A DNA stretch of 64,000 nucleotides from Symbiotaphrina buchneri (taxonomy: Eukaryota > Ascomycota > Symbiotaphrinales > Symbiotaphrinaceae). Below, one piece after another: positions 1 through 11,562 of the stretch. A model generated the notes under the pieces. The model saw only the letters and a program-made list of their open reading frames with translations. It did no database searches and was not told the DNA's origin. The DNA lies in assembly GCA_001599915.1 (NCBI GenBank), contig BCIG01000014.1, forward strand, positions 434,001 to 498,000. Direction: 5' to 3'. How positions within the stretch are numbered: the stretch's first letter is position 1; each line of letters starts with the position of its first letter. The translations under genes and the position numbers were made by a program.

Positions 1-327
1 ACTGGATTATGTTCGGGTGTTGGCCGATATGAGAATGAAGTGCCACCTCCATAGCGATCTGTTTAGCAGTAACTCGCCCATTCCTCGTTGCGTATTCCTT
101 GTGGATGAATTTGACCGCGAATACTGGCGACCGGCTTTCCAGTGGGATAGCTTTGCGGATACTTTGACAAGAATAGTCAGCATTGTTCCGTCTGCTGGCA
201 AATTGACATACGAAGCATACGCCCCTCTCCCGATTGTTTTGGAAATGAGGCGGAAAGGAAGTTCTTTGGGCAGAGGGGCCAGTTGGGACTGTGTTATTGT
301 TGCCATGACTGCAATATTCGTGGACAT
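1..327 (-). CDS. chk1: Chk1-type checkpoint serine/threonine kinase, N-terminal part (gene runs off left edge)
   Basis: Chk1 is the DNA-damage checkpoint kinase that delays mitosis. Two exons are visible on the minus strand: 212-327 and 1-161, joined by a 50-nt GT-AG intron (162-211, donor GTATGT). The spliced protein reads MATITQSQLAPLPKELPF, then the glycine-rich loop KTIGRGAYASIRKA, then the ATP-binding lysine in VFAVKFIHKEYATR, and continues into the helix-C region (AKQIAMEVALHSHIG), ending at HPNIIQ at the window edge. The order and spacing match kinase subdomains I to III, and the LPFRLISKTIGRGAYA wording is typical of fungal Chk1. Two in-frame starts exist, at 327 and 306; the second (MATITQ) fits the family better. 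The rest of the kinase domain and the regulatory tail lie outside the window, so identity rests on the N-terminus only. Confidence 0.85.
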
Positions 328-981
328 GAATATTTCCGTGCTGTGACTTGGCCGGTCAACGAATCATTGCCTGAGCATAGCCAAAGCTGCGGACGGAAGG
401 CATCGTTATCGGGCCGGGCGACAGAACATAACTATGCGTTCGTGGTGCCAGTAATGGACGTGTTTTTGTATATATTAGGGACTCGCAAGAAAGGACGCGG
501 AAAGTCGCGATATCTTAAGCGTGTCCCGGCGCAAAACAATTTAAGGTACGGAAGCTTTGATAAGGTACGGAGTACTTTGTACATGTACTGATACGGAGCT
601 TCCCGGGGCTGCTTCGCCGTTGCTGGGTGCTACAGAGGACACCAGTACACGCTACGGGACCTTGAATTCCCCGTTGCCTTAGGTAAGCGTGTTCCCGTTT
701 CCGGCCCCTGCAGTAAACACTGAAGTCAAGCTCGTGACGATGTCAAACCATTTTTATTCCCTTCTCCCTTTCAGCGTCTGATCATCCATCTCCCAGCAGA
801 GTTGCATCGCGACCTTCTCCTAGGTACTATCAGGTGTTGCTTTTTGGCTGTACGGGCGAGCTGTCACTTTCCCTTCGCTGCTCACGGCCTCTCCTTCTTT
901 CGTTGCCTTTCTTTGCCTCTGAGCTTCAAGTCCACTTGGAGCCTCATCCTTCCGTCGGCTTGACCTACGCAGAGAAAGAGA
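328..981. promoter_or_regulatory. Divergent promoter region between chk1 and the ubc11-like gene
   Basis: This 654-base gap separates the two 5' ends. It holds TAAGGTAC/TACGGAGTA motifs (541-580), a CT-rich stretch from about 750 to 920 that looks like the leader of the plus-strand gene, an ACGCGG element at 495-500 that resembles an MCB core, and a possible 5'UTR intron at 683-774 (donor GTAAGC, acceptor CCCTTTCAG). None of these can be proven from sequence alone. Confidence 0.45.
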
Positions 982-1666
982 ATGGACTATACCATGGATG
1001 AAGCCTCACAAACAGCTACGCCGTCCGGGCTGACTGCTCTTGAGACAACGAAAATGGCTTCTCCTTCCCGCCGACAAGATACGCAAAGTGTCACGAAGCG
1101 GTCGGTCTCCACCCGCCTAATTCTATAGGCATTATCACAGGAAATGGTGGCAACTCATTGCTAACATCTCCCGGACCCTTAGTTTACAGACAGAGCTCAT
1201 GCAGCTTATGATGTCTTCCGCACCTGGCGTGTCCGCGTTTCCTGATTCTGACAATCTTCTATGCTGGACGGGAACAATTACCGGTCCAAGCGCCACATAC
1301 TACGAGGGCCTGGTGTTTAAACTGTCATTTGAGTTTCCACCAACGTATCCTTATAACCCTCCCACGGTCCTCTTCAAGACCCCCATCTATCATCCAAACG
1401 TCGACTTTTCCGGACGCATTTGCTTGGATATCCTCAAGGACAAATGGAGCGCCGTCTACAACATCCAAAGCGTATTGCTCAGCCTTCAGAGCCTTCTGGG
1501 AGAACCGAACAAGTAAGGGCATATCTGTTCGGTGCGATAGGGGTTGTGCTGACACGGGGATAGTGCGAGTCCGCTGAATGGTCAAGCTGCGGAATTGTGG
1601 GATAAAGACCCGCAAGAATACAAGAAGCTCGTTTTGGCACGGCATCGTGATATCGACGAGGAATGA
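982..1666 (+). CDS. ubc11: Ubiquitin-conjugating enzyme E2, UbcH10/Ubc11 type (APC/C partner)
   Basis: E2 enzyme that works with the anaphase-promoting complex to ubiquitinate cyclin B and other mitotic targets. Three exons, 982-1100, 1183-1512 and 1564-1666, give 183 aa. The unusual donor GTCGGT at 1101 is forced by the conserved junction [11 protein letters not shown]. The UBC fold is complete: the [20 protein letters not shown] strand-loop, the HPN motif in [20 protein letters not shown] with the catalytic cysteine, and the C-terminal [18 protein letters not shown] block that distinguishes UBE2C from other E2s. The N-terminal extension of about 35 residues (Ser/Thr-rich) is usual for this subfamily. 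The start at 982 is the first ATG in phase with exon 2; a second in-frame ATG lies 12 bases on. It is head to head with chk1, so two cell-cycle genes may share a promoter. Confidence 0.93.
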
Positions 1667-2410
1667 TCTTTTACCTGTTGGAATAGCGCGCAGTTGCATT
1701 GTATCAGGATCCAAACTTGGACTTGGACTTTGGGCCCTTTGCATAGCAATGACCCTCTCCTTTGGGGGTCTTTTGGAGTCAGGCACGTGGTTGTAGGCGG
1801 CGCTGCCGGTTCTTTTTTTTGTCATGCCATCGGCATTCGCGAATAAACTGGCTGAGGTGGAATGATGACTGGTAACCATGCGAATCCTGCTGTTGGTCTT
1901 GTAAGGCTCTCAATCAATATGTAGCCTTGGTACCACCCACATTCCACTGGAGCTCTGCTGCCGTGATTTTACGAGCCTGCATCTTCAGAACTCTCTTTGA
2001 GCTGGATGTTGTGCTCTTTCGGAGATAACAGTGACGACGCTTGAGGACGCTCCATGGCAGTTGACATTGCCTTTCTTATCTTATCGTACCTTGACTTGCT
2101 TAAACTCTGGCTCATTGCGGGGCATTGCGCGGGTCATGAATGCGACAGGGTGAAGTGGTTTTACTCCACGTCCGTCCAGATATGCCTCCATCTGTAGTTT
2201 TCTAGTCGGGCATTGGCACAGGTGAAGTCAGAAATTTGCGCCGTGCTCCCAGTCCTTGCATCAATGTATGCGTGCTCGCTTCTACGTGGTGAAGAAGCGA
2301 TCAAGTCACAAAAGCAGCTTGAGATCTCTAGAGCAGCAAACACACAACTTCCCATCCGTGCACCTACCTCAAGGCCTTGACCTAATATTCATTTTATCAA
2401 TAGTCTAGTC
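1667..2410. other. Intergenic region
   Basis: About 740 bases between the E2 stop and the next start. I see no conserved coding pattern; the open frames here are short and not protein-like. The last 150 bases probably form the promoter and leader of the deaminase-like gene. Confidence 0.5.
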
Positions 2411-4300
2411 ATGGAAAACCTGAGAATCCAAGAAGAGGGAGAAGAGGACGGATGGGATGAACTAGCGGAGGGCATCCCGCAACTTGAGGATCCGTTTATG
2501 CTGAAGTACTTCCAAGGACGTGAAGCTCTGATCGCGCAGGAGAAGAAACAACGCAGTGGTCAGTACTTCATTCCACAACATTTCTTGTCTCTTCTAAGTT
2601 CTATACAGACTATGCATTCCGCCAGTCACTATCACCGATCGCCGCGGAAGCAAGCACAATCGTTGCCCAGATTCGCGATGAAGAGTGGGGATCCTTGTGG
2701 TTGGATGAGGAATCATTGGACGAAGCTCCAAGAAGCACAGGTCCGGCAAGGGAGCTGATGGAGAATACACGTCTGTGGAAGATCGTGCAGAAGATGCCTA
2801 AGGGTTGCCTGCTTCACGCGCATTTAGAAGCCATGGTGGATCTTGACTGGTTATTTGACAAGGCTATGTCGACCACGGGCATGCACATCTTTTCAGAGGC
2901 CCCATTGGAATCACCTACTGCACGTCGCGATGTGCCATTCAAGTTTATCTTCGCCACACAGATCACGCCAAGTCAGGGTGAGATCTGGGCGGCGGATTAC
3001 AGACCGAATAGCATGGTACCACTTACAGCAGCTGCCGATTCCTTCCCAATTGGTGGCCGGGCTGGCTTTCTCGACTGGCTGAAGGAGCGTTGCAGCTTCA
3101 CCCGAGCGGATTCTCTTGAGCATCCTCGTAGCTTGAACGAGATCTGGCGAAAGTTCGGATCAATCTTCCCCATTCTGGGGTCTCTCATCTTTTATGAGCC
3201 CATCTTCCGGGCATTTCTGAGGCAACTATTCCAAAAGTTATTGGATGATCGCGTGCGATGGGTAGACCTTCGAGCGTGTTTTGTGTGGGATTGCCGCCGC
3301 GAGGGAATGGAGGAGCCAGAGGAAGGCTTTGAAGAGTTGGTCCGCGTCTTCGGCGAAGAAGTGGAAAACTTTAAGAGAACAGAAGAAGGGCAAGAGTTTT
3401 GGGGGGCGCGGTTGATTTGGACAGTACCCAGGATATTTACGAGGAAGCAGGTGGTTCAGAGTAAGCCCTCCACTATCCACTTGGGAGTTCTCAATGACAG
3501 TTCCAAGGCATGAAGCAGTGTGTCGAGGTAAAATTGTCTTATCCAGATCTGATCGGTGAGCGCCCAATAGAGTCTAAGCGCTGCCTGTTCTAACCATGTC
3601 AGCCGGATTTGATCTCGTGGGCCAGGAAGACCTGGGGCGGCCCCTTCATGATCTCACCCCTGAGCTGTTTTGGTTTCGAAAGCTTTGCATGGAAGCAGGG
3701 GTCGATATCCCTTATTTCTTCCATGCTGGAGAGTGTCACGGCGATGGGAATATAACTGACCACAACCTCTTCGATGCTATACTCTTAGGCACGCGACGTA
3801 TCGGGCATGGATTCTCCTTGTATAAGCACCCTCTCTTGATAGACATGATCAAGGAAAAGAAAATCCTCGTCGAGAGCTGTCCGATCTCGAACGAAGTCCC
3901 GGGTCTATCTGGCTCCGTCATGTCACACCCGCTTCCAGCGCTTTTGGCCCGCGGAGTGCCTGTTGCGCTATGTAACGATGACCCGGCGATCTGGGGCCCA
4001 GCGACAAGTGCTATGACCAGGGAGTTCTGGCAAGCTTTGCAGAGTTGGGAAAATCTCGGCCTCGAAGGCCTTGGTTCAGTGGCGGAAAACAGTGTCCGAT
4101 GGGCAGCCTTCAGCGACGAGAACAACGCGACATGGTTAAAAGGGGTCAAGGATGGCATATTTGGGCATGGAATACGGGCTAGACGGTTGAAGGAATGGAC
4201 AGGGGAATGGGAAAGGTTCTGTCTCTGGATAGTCACTGAGTTCGGTCCTGAAGAGCAAGACGAGGGTGGACTGGACGCAGAAGCGGAAGCCGACATATGA
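2411..4300 (+). CDS. Adenosine deaminase-like protein, CECR1/ADGF (ADA2) family
   Basis: Predicted metal-dependent purine deaminase converting adenosine or a related nucleoside to inosine. Four exons (2411-2558, 2609-3460, 3508-3555, 3603-4300) give 581 aa. Visible motifs: KMPKGCLLHAHLEA with the metal-binding H-x-H pair, FFHAGECHGDG with the catalytic glutamate, RRIGHGFSLYKHP with the catalytic histidine, PISNEVPGLSG, and NDDPAIWG with the metal-binding aspartates. The long N-terminal region before H-x-H (about 125 residues) is what separates ADGF/CECR1 proteins from classical adenosine deaminase. In contrast to animal ADA2, which is secreted, the N-terminus here is acidic and has no signal peptide, so a cytosolic role in purine salvage is inferred. 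The 48-nt third exon is easily missed, but frame and conservation (MKQCVEVKLSYPDLIAGFDL) require it. Confidence 0.88.
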
Positions 4301-5044
4301 GATAGCAGCCCAGGTAAAGTAATACATGATTTGCAAGGGGGCCTGCTGTAAGGCGTTGACTACGATAATCTCGCAAGGCCCGGGCGTTTCTCTCGCCTGA
4401 AGCAAATTTAATGGGTCTGTTTTATAATCGATGGCCTACGCCCTATCCACCATCAACATGCTCGATCCTCTCTCTACTCGTAGTCGTACAATGGTGGATG
4501 CCTTCAACAAGAGGGTCCCTTAACCACAGGTGAAGTGTTCAAGCTTGGCCGTCGTTATCCTTTATCGGCTGTCAAGTCAGGTGCGTGCTGTGGTGTTCTG
4601 GGTACCTGCTAGATAGGCGAGTACCTTCATTTCCGAGCAACCAAGGCAGGTAGGTAAGGTATCTGAACTTACCGTACGTACCTTTTATACCTTAGATACG
4701 CTTTGACTGCCTGTCAACACTCCCCACCTGACTGTCTCTCCTGTGGTCGAGGACACTTTATTATCACTCAGTTGTCAAACACTGCGATCCCTTCTTGCAC
4801 CGTGATGACCCCGGGTTCTCTCCATACCATAGGACGTCGTTGCTCCCAAATGGCCTGAGGAGTCCCAGCCATGAGCTGCGAACACTGAGAACCCATCAAT
4901 AGCTGGAGACCCTCTAGAAGCTAGCTGCTAGAGCACCCGTTGCGGCACATGATTGCACAGTCTCCACATCCGACAACAACCTGGTGGCGGGCGGATGTAG
5001 AGGCATCCTGGGAATCATGACCTTCTGACGGACCTTGCGACAGT
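4301..5044. promoter_or_regulatory. Intergenic region upstream of ATG2
   Basis: 744 bases. It includes a motif-rich stretch at about 4600-4700 (GTACCTTCA, TAGGTAAGGTATC, CTTACCGTACGTACC, ATACCTTAG) of the same family as in the other gaps. No gene is visible; the ATG2 promoter is presumably here. Confidence 0.45.
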
Positions 5045-8000
5045 ATGGCGTTCTTCCTGCCCTCCTTCTTCCAGAAACGCCTCCTGCGATACGCCCTTTC
5101 GCGACTGGAAATTGTCGACACCGATGCTCTCGACCTGGAGAAGCTAGATATTGCTTGGGGAAAGAGAAGCACTGTTGAATTGCGAGATGTCGGCCTACAG
5201 CTGAAGGTGCTATATTACCCTTGCCTTTTCTCGTCCATCCAATTTCCCTACTCATCGTGAGCTTTATAAAGACTGCCCGCTAACATCTTTACAACTGCGT
5301 AGAAAATCTCCAGTATTCTGCACCTTCCGGCAAACTTGCATCTGAACAGAGCGAATGTAGTCCTGCTCAAGGTCACTGTACCGGCGGATATATATAGTAG
5401 CGGGATTGAAATTGAGATTGAAGGCGTCAATGTGGAGGCTAGATTCTCCTCCCCGGAGGAAGGAGGCATAAGTGGAACGGATCGTAACGATGGACTCAGC
5501 CAAGCATGGGAAGGCAAAGAAAATACATCCGGGAGCCAGCTTTTGTCCGAGCGCAACGGGAAAGATGGAGGTGGGCAGTGGGGAGAGAATGATGCAGATG
5601 ACAAGATTCCATCTACAGACGACCTCGCGCAGTCTTATCTTCAAGCTGAGCCTCGTCAGACGAAGGACGAGCTGGAGGCGGCGCTTTTGTCGCAGTCTCA
5701 GAATCTGCAGCGCCCTGCGACGGCGGTTGGCGACAATGACGAAGAACAGGCATACGGGACTGGGACTGGCTTGTCATTACCAACGTTCTTAGCGGATTTC
5801 TTGAGAGGGGTTGGCGAACGACTCGAAGTCAAAATAAAGGGGGTGCAGATCGATCTCGTGGTTCCCCTTTCAGCCGAACAATTTGAAGCTAACCGGGTGC
5901 CTGCAACCTCGCACACGACGACTCTACGCCTGGAGGTTGGCAGGCTTGACATGGAAGGGATTACTCGCGCTCAGACCGCCTTTGCATCTCACTCACCTGC
6001 ACCTGTCCTAGAAGGGGGCGAACCAAAGGGGCGATCGAAAGACGGACAAGGACCCAACGGCTCTCTTCAGCGCAAGCTCCTTCTGCACGATGTTCGTGGG
6101 ATCATCGTTTGTGACACCACAACGCTCCATGCTTTGTCTCGAAGCTCCGATCCCTCGACTTCCGCCACGCCTCACGATGCCGTACCCTCTGTTGGTACCG
6201 ATGTTGACCATGTCATTGGCAAACGCACATCGCGTGACCATACGCAGGGCCAATCGTCCGTTCCAGTACCGCTTGATCATCGACCGAAGCCCAGCACTTC
6301 GTCTACAATCTTCGAACCAGGCTATGATGAAGCGTCGACAATTGACTACTTAGCACAATCCGCAGTCACCACTGATGATGACAGGTTCGCCGACGCTGTG
6401 CCGGAGGACCTGGAGGATCACGACAACGTTGAGAGAGACTATAATCAGCTTTCAAGCAGCTTTCTTGGGGACTCCGCTTATCTTGCTCAGCTTGCTGAAA
6501 GTAATTTCAGTGAAGGGTTAGAGGGGTCCGATGTACTCCCTCGAATGACCTCATTGCGCACGAGTTTCCGATCTTCGTCTACGACATATGAGTGGGCGTC
6601 AGCTCCTTATAAGCCTTCAGTACTACCGCACGATCCGTCCTCTGAACTTTCTCAAAATAATCAGTCTGCCGCACCGCCCCTTGAGGTATCTGTATCAGAT
6701 GTTGCAACCGGTAGGAGGACTTCTGGCAGTAGCAATGACAGCCTTGGTACCTCTCCGTTACGGAAAGAAGATCTTTCTCAGTCAAGGATGTTTAGCCACG
6801 AGGAAGCGGAAAGTATGTACATGAGCGCCTTGAGCGAAGCGCCTGTTCAATCTGTCAGCCTCAACATGCCGGGGGCCTGGGGAACCTTCAGCTCTGCTAG
6901 CGAGCATGCACAGAGCTTCAGCCGTAGCACGCCCGGAAACCATGCCATTGGTACTGACGAAAGTACATCGGTGGTTGCTGGGGAATCTTGCTCTGGGTTG
7001 GCCAGAGCAGTAGCAGCAATGCCCGGCACCAGCCAAGAGCCGCTCGATATATCTCATTCGGCCTTCACCGCATCTGTGCCAGATCAGAAGGACACTATTG
7101 AAAGTGCAGAAGCGTCCCCTTTGCTCATCTCGCAGGTAGCAAAGAGGGTCTTTCAGATTGACAATATAATGATTGACCTACCCTCGCCGGACGTCTCTCA
7201 AGATGGATGTGGAGATCAGCAACGTCAGGAACCGAGGAATGTTCCATCAGATCTCTCTATCAAGGTGCTAATTGGATCTGTTGCGGCTGACCTCGATATC
7301 GCCATCATACATCTGTTTCTCAAATGTGTTCAGACAATGAAAGTCCCCGCGTCAACGATGGGTGGGCATTCAAAAAGTTTATCAAAGCAATCAAACCCAA
7401 GAAGAATCGTGGAAGTTAGCATGAAAGAGGCAACTGTCAGTATGCAAGAGAACGCTGAGGGATTCAGTGGCACACGCGAGGACGATGATGCGCTCATTAA
7501 GATCGTAATAAAGAGCTTAAATTTTACTTTGGACGAGCGCGGCACATGCTCAGAAATCAAGGTGTCCTGTCAGACACTCTCCTGCTGCCATAAATCCCAG
7601 CTTCTGCTCTCATTTGATGCGGGCTCGATGATGAAGCACTCTTTGCGGGACCTGCACGCCAATTCAAACTCGGACGTTGCATTGTTCGTGAAGTTATCCG
7701 ACGACCTGGTTGACATGAATCTTTCGACACTTCCGGTGCACATAAAATTGGACTTGCAAAGGCTGGATGAGACTTTGAGCTGTTTTGGCGGCTTCAGCGG
7801 GATATTCGAAATGGGAAGCTCCATTCCAATGGCCAGCGGCACCGACGTCAGGAAAGTTTCAATCAGCGGTCCTCGTAAACGCCCTAGGTCGGTACGTTTT
7901 GAAGGGACGGGTGAATCGGATCTAGCTGTCACCGAGCAACATTCCGTATTCAAAGCGAATGCAAGGTTCGGTGGCGTGGTCCTCGATATAATCGGTCAGA

Positions 8001-11000
8001 CGTGTAGCGCACATTGTGAATCCAGCGCAATCAAAATGGTCAGTCGGCAAGAGGCGGTCGGCGTTCAGATTGACAGAGTAAAAGTCAGCGGACCTCACTT
8101 TCACAACGCCCCTGGGGACTCTCTGCCTGCGTGCCTAGGCTTCGACTCCGTGCGATTTGAGTATCTACCTTATCCAAAAGAGACTGACCTGAGCCGCTTG
8201 TTGTCACTCTTGACACCGTCGAGGAATAGATACGATGACGACGATGACATTTTGCTTGATACATTGCTCCGTCAGAGACGGCAAGGTGCAGTATTGCGGA
8301 TGAGCGCTGCTGGCCTTGATTGCACGCTGCCTAGTATTGACGAACTAGATGTCCTGGTGGGCCTTCAAAAAGACGTTCAGAAATTGTCAACAGTCACGAA
8401 GTACCTTCCAGATGATGATCGTCCAGGCATATTGACCCTGACAACCGTACGGAGTCTGAATTTTAGAATTCACGCCTCCGCCGGGTTAGGGGATGTGCGG
8501 GTAGGTCTGCAAAATTTGGAGGCGGCGTACGTTGGTCTTCCACTGCTGGCAGCTCTGGGAATTGGCAAGATCCAAGTCTTGCACAACGCCAACGAGGAGC
8601 TGGTCGGTGAGGGGCTGCCCTCCGGTGTTGCTGCATCTGGTGCTACGTCACCAATGGTGATGGGGAGAATGATTGGAGATGAACTGGAACCTACCATAAA
8701 GGTTCGACTCTGGAACATTCGCTTGGAATACAGAGTAGGGATTATCATGGCTTTGATGGGCTTGACCGAAGATATGACTACTGAGGAGACTGTGTCTGAC
8801 CTGGTGGCTTCGGTTGCCACGCTCACCAATCGCAGAGGGTCCAATGGCTTTGATTCCCGTTCCGGTAAAACCCAGGCAGAGACAGCGGCCCCTGCTGCGC
8901 AAGGTATTCCTAATACCAAACCTTTTAAGATTGACATCGCCCTCATCGATTGCATGCTTGGGCTTAACCCCCGCGGCTTGCCCTCCAGGGGCGTCATTGT
9001 CCTCAGTCAGTCTCATGTCGCATGCACAGTGTCCCCAAAGAAACAGCCACAAGTCTCCTTAGAGATTGCCCGGGGTTCTTTGCTGGTCATTGACGACGTT
9101 GCTGCCTTGATAGATTCAAGGAGAACTGGACCAGAAGCCGGACAGGGGCTGAAACTCGCGCCGCAAGATGTACTGGCGGAGTTGTCAAACATGGGATATG
9201 TGATAGTAAGCTACATTTCTGCTGCCAGAGCTTCAATGGATATCCTAGAAAGTGAGGGTGGGGTGACTACCATGGAAGTGGATGTCAGAGACGATCTGTT
9301 CGTTTTGGAGACTTGCGCCGACTCAACCCAGACGTTTTTGGGTATAATGAATGGACTCAAACCACCATTGCCGCCAAGCACGGAGCTCAAATACCGGACG
9401 CAAATAGTACCAGTCCAGGATATGCTAGCTTCACTTTCTGGCGATGCTTTCGCATACTCGGACCGTCCTGCAGAGGTTGGCAGTGAGGTGGGCGACGCAA
9501 CGAGTCCGCTTCGGGATGATGGTCCCTACGATCTGCAATTCGTGGACAGCTTCTACAAGTACAATTCACCCGAGCCATCTGGAAGCCAGAAGCGACCGCA
9601 GCCCTTTTCGGAAGATTCTACGGATATTTCGACACGCCCAGGTGTATCAAGGGAAACGAGCCTGGATACGGTGCCGCACACTGAACCAAATAAAGCAGAA
9701 GTGGTCAGCGGGGAAACTCTCGATTTCCAAGACGATCATTTTGGCGCCTCCTCGGCAGTGGAAGGTTTCGCACATCGCTGGAATTCCACCCAGAATACTT
9801 ACGACTCCTTTAAGGAATACGGAATCAGAGATTGCCGCCTGCGGATACGTGTGCGTGATGTCCACGTCATCTGGAATCTCTTCGATGGGTATGACTGGCA
9901 AAAGACCAGAGATGCTATCAGTCAAGCTGTGAAAGACGTCGAGATGAAGGCAACGGAGAGAAAAGCCCGTGTAGACCGACACCGGAACATAGATGTTGAT
10001 GAGGATGATGAATCCGTCATCGGTGACTTCCTTTTCAACTCCATTTACATTGGCGTTCCAGCCAACCGCGATCCAAGGGAGCTTGCGCATCAAGTTAATA
10101 GGAATGTTGATGACCTTGCCAGCGAGACTGAAAGCTATGCCCACTCTACTGCCTCTCCTTCCCCAACTCGGCAGGGACAAGCACCTCGTGACAGAAGAAG
10201 GCGTTTGCGGCTCCATCGAAGCCGCCACCATAAGATGTCTTTCGAACTGAAAGGCTGCTCGGCCGATTTGGTCGTATTTCCCCGGGGCTCTGGAGAAACG
10301 CAAAGCTCCCTGGACTTACGGGTGCGTGACTTCGAGATATTCGACCATATTCCGTCCTCGACCTGGAAGAAGTTTGCAACTTACATGCATGATGCTGGCG
10401 AGAGGGAGACTGGGGCAAGCATGATCCACTTGGAGCTTCTGAACGTCAAACCGATACCTGAGCTTGCCGCTTCAGAAATGGTCCTGAGGGTAAGTGCTGA
10501 AGCCCATTACCCTTGAGAGCGCAATTGCCACAAGCGGACTGACATTTCAAGGCCACAATTTTACCTCTTCGACTTCATGTGGACCAAGACGCATTAGATT
10601 TCATAACTCGTTTCTTCGAGTTCAAGGACGATGCTGTCCCTGTACATAGCTCACCGGCCGATGTTCCCTTCCTTCAAAGGGTTGAAGTCCACTCTGTCCG
10701 TCTGAAACTCGACTATAAGCCGAAGAAAGTAGATTATACCGGACTTCGTTCTGGACACACTACAGAGTTCATGAACTTCTTCGTCCTTGATCAAGCCGAC
10801 ATGATCTTGCGTCATGTCATCATCTATGGCGTTTCTGGGTTCGACAAGCTCTCCAAGACTCTCAATGATATTTGGATGCCTGACATCAAGCGCAATCAGC
10901 TGCCAGGAGTTCTGGCGGGTCTGGCACCGGTGCGGTCATTAGTCAGCGTAGGAGGAGGCGTGAGAGATCTCGTTGTCGTTCCCATGCGAGAATATCGGAA

Positions 11001-11562
11001 AGATGGCCGAGTCGTGCGAAGCATTCAGAAGGGAGCGCTGGCATTCGCACGGACAACCACCAGTGAGCTTGTCAGACTAGGGGCAAAGCTTGCCATTGGC
11101 ACCCAAACCGTGTTACAGGGAGCAGAAGGCTTCCTGAACGGACCGACGACAAAGATCGAGAGCGGGTGGGAAGACGACGAGGCAGAAGAAGAGGAGAAGA
11201 AGGCTTTCAGTCTCTATGCCGACCAGCCTGTAGGTGTCCTGCAGGGTCTGCGAGGTGCATATGCCAGCCTCGAACGTGACCTCTTGACTGCGCGGGATGC
11301 AATTGTGGCCGTCCCGGGAGAAGTCCTTGATAGCGGCTCACCGCAAGGAGCTGCCCGAGCCGTTTTAAGGAGGGCCCCCACCGTTATTTTCCGGCCGGCT
11401 ATTGGCGCTACCAAAGCTATATCGCAGACCCTAATGGGGGCCACCAATGCCCTGGACCCTCAGAGTCGAAGGAGGATGGAAGAGGTGAGACCGACCCTTT
11501 TCACAAACTGCAAATTTGGGGAGCCAGAACTGACAGTTTTACAGAAATACAAGAGACGGTAG
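5045..11562 (+). CDS. atg2: Autophagy-related protein 2, lipid-transfer protein
   Basis: Atg2 is a rod-shaped lipid-transfer protein that bridges the ER and the phagophore edge with Atg9 and Atg18 during autophagosome growth. Four exons (5045-5206, 5303-10489, 10552-11484, 11545-11562) give 2,099 aa, normal for fungal Atg2. The chorein-type N-terminus is clear ([20 protein letters not shown], then [18 protein letters not shown]). Residues about 90-650 are low-complexity and acidic/serine-rich. The C-terminal region contains the conserved ATG2_CAD-like block near [15 protein letters not shown]-type text (8155-8200) and the amphipathic tail segments [17 protein letters not shown] and [17 protein letters not shown] at 11250-11430. 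The last intron (11485-11544) is 60 nt and open in frame, so a retained form would only add 20 residues; splicing gives the short ending RRRMEEKYKRR. Confidence 0.95.

Noticed and set aside
11485-11544. In-frame reading through the last ATG2 intron
   Set aside because: The stretch has GTGAGA and TTACAG ends, and splicing yields a typical Atg2 C-terminus; read-through cannot be formally excluded because the length is a multiple of three.
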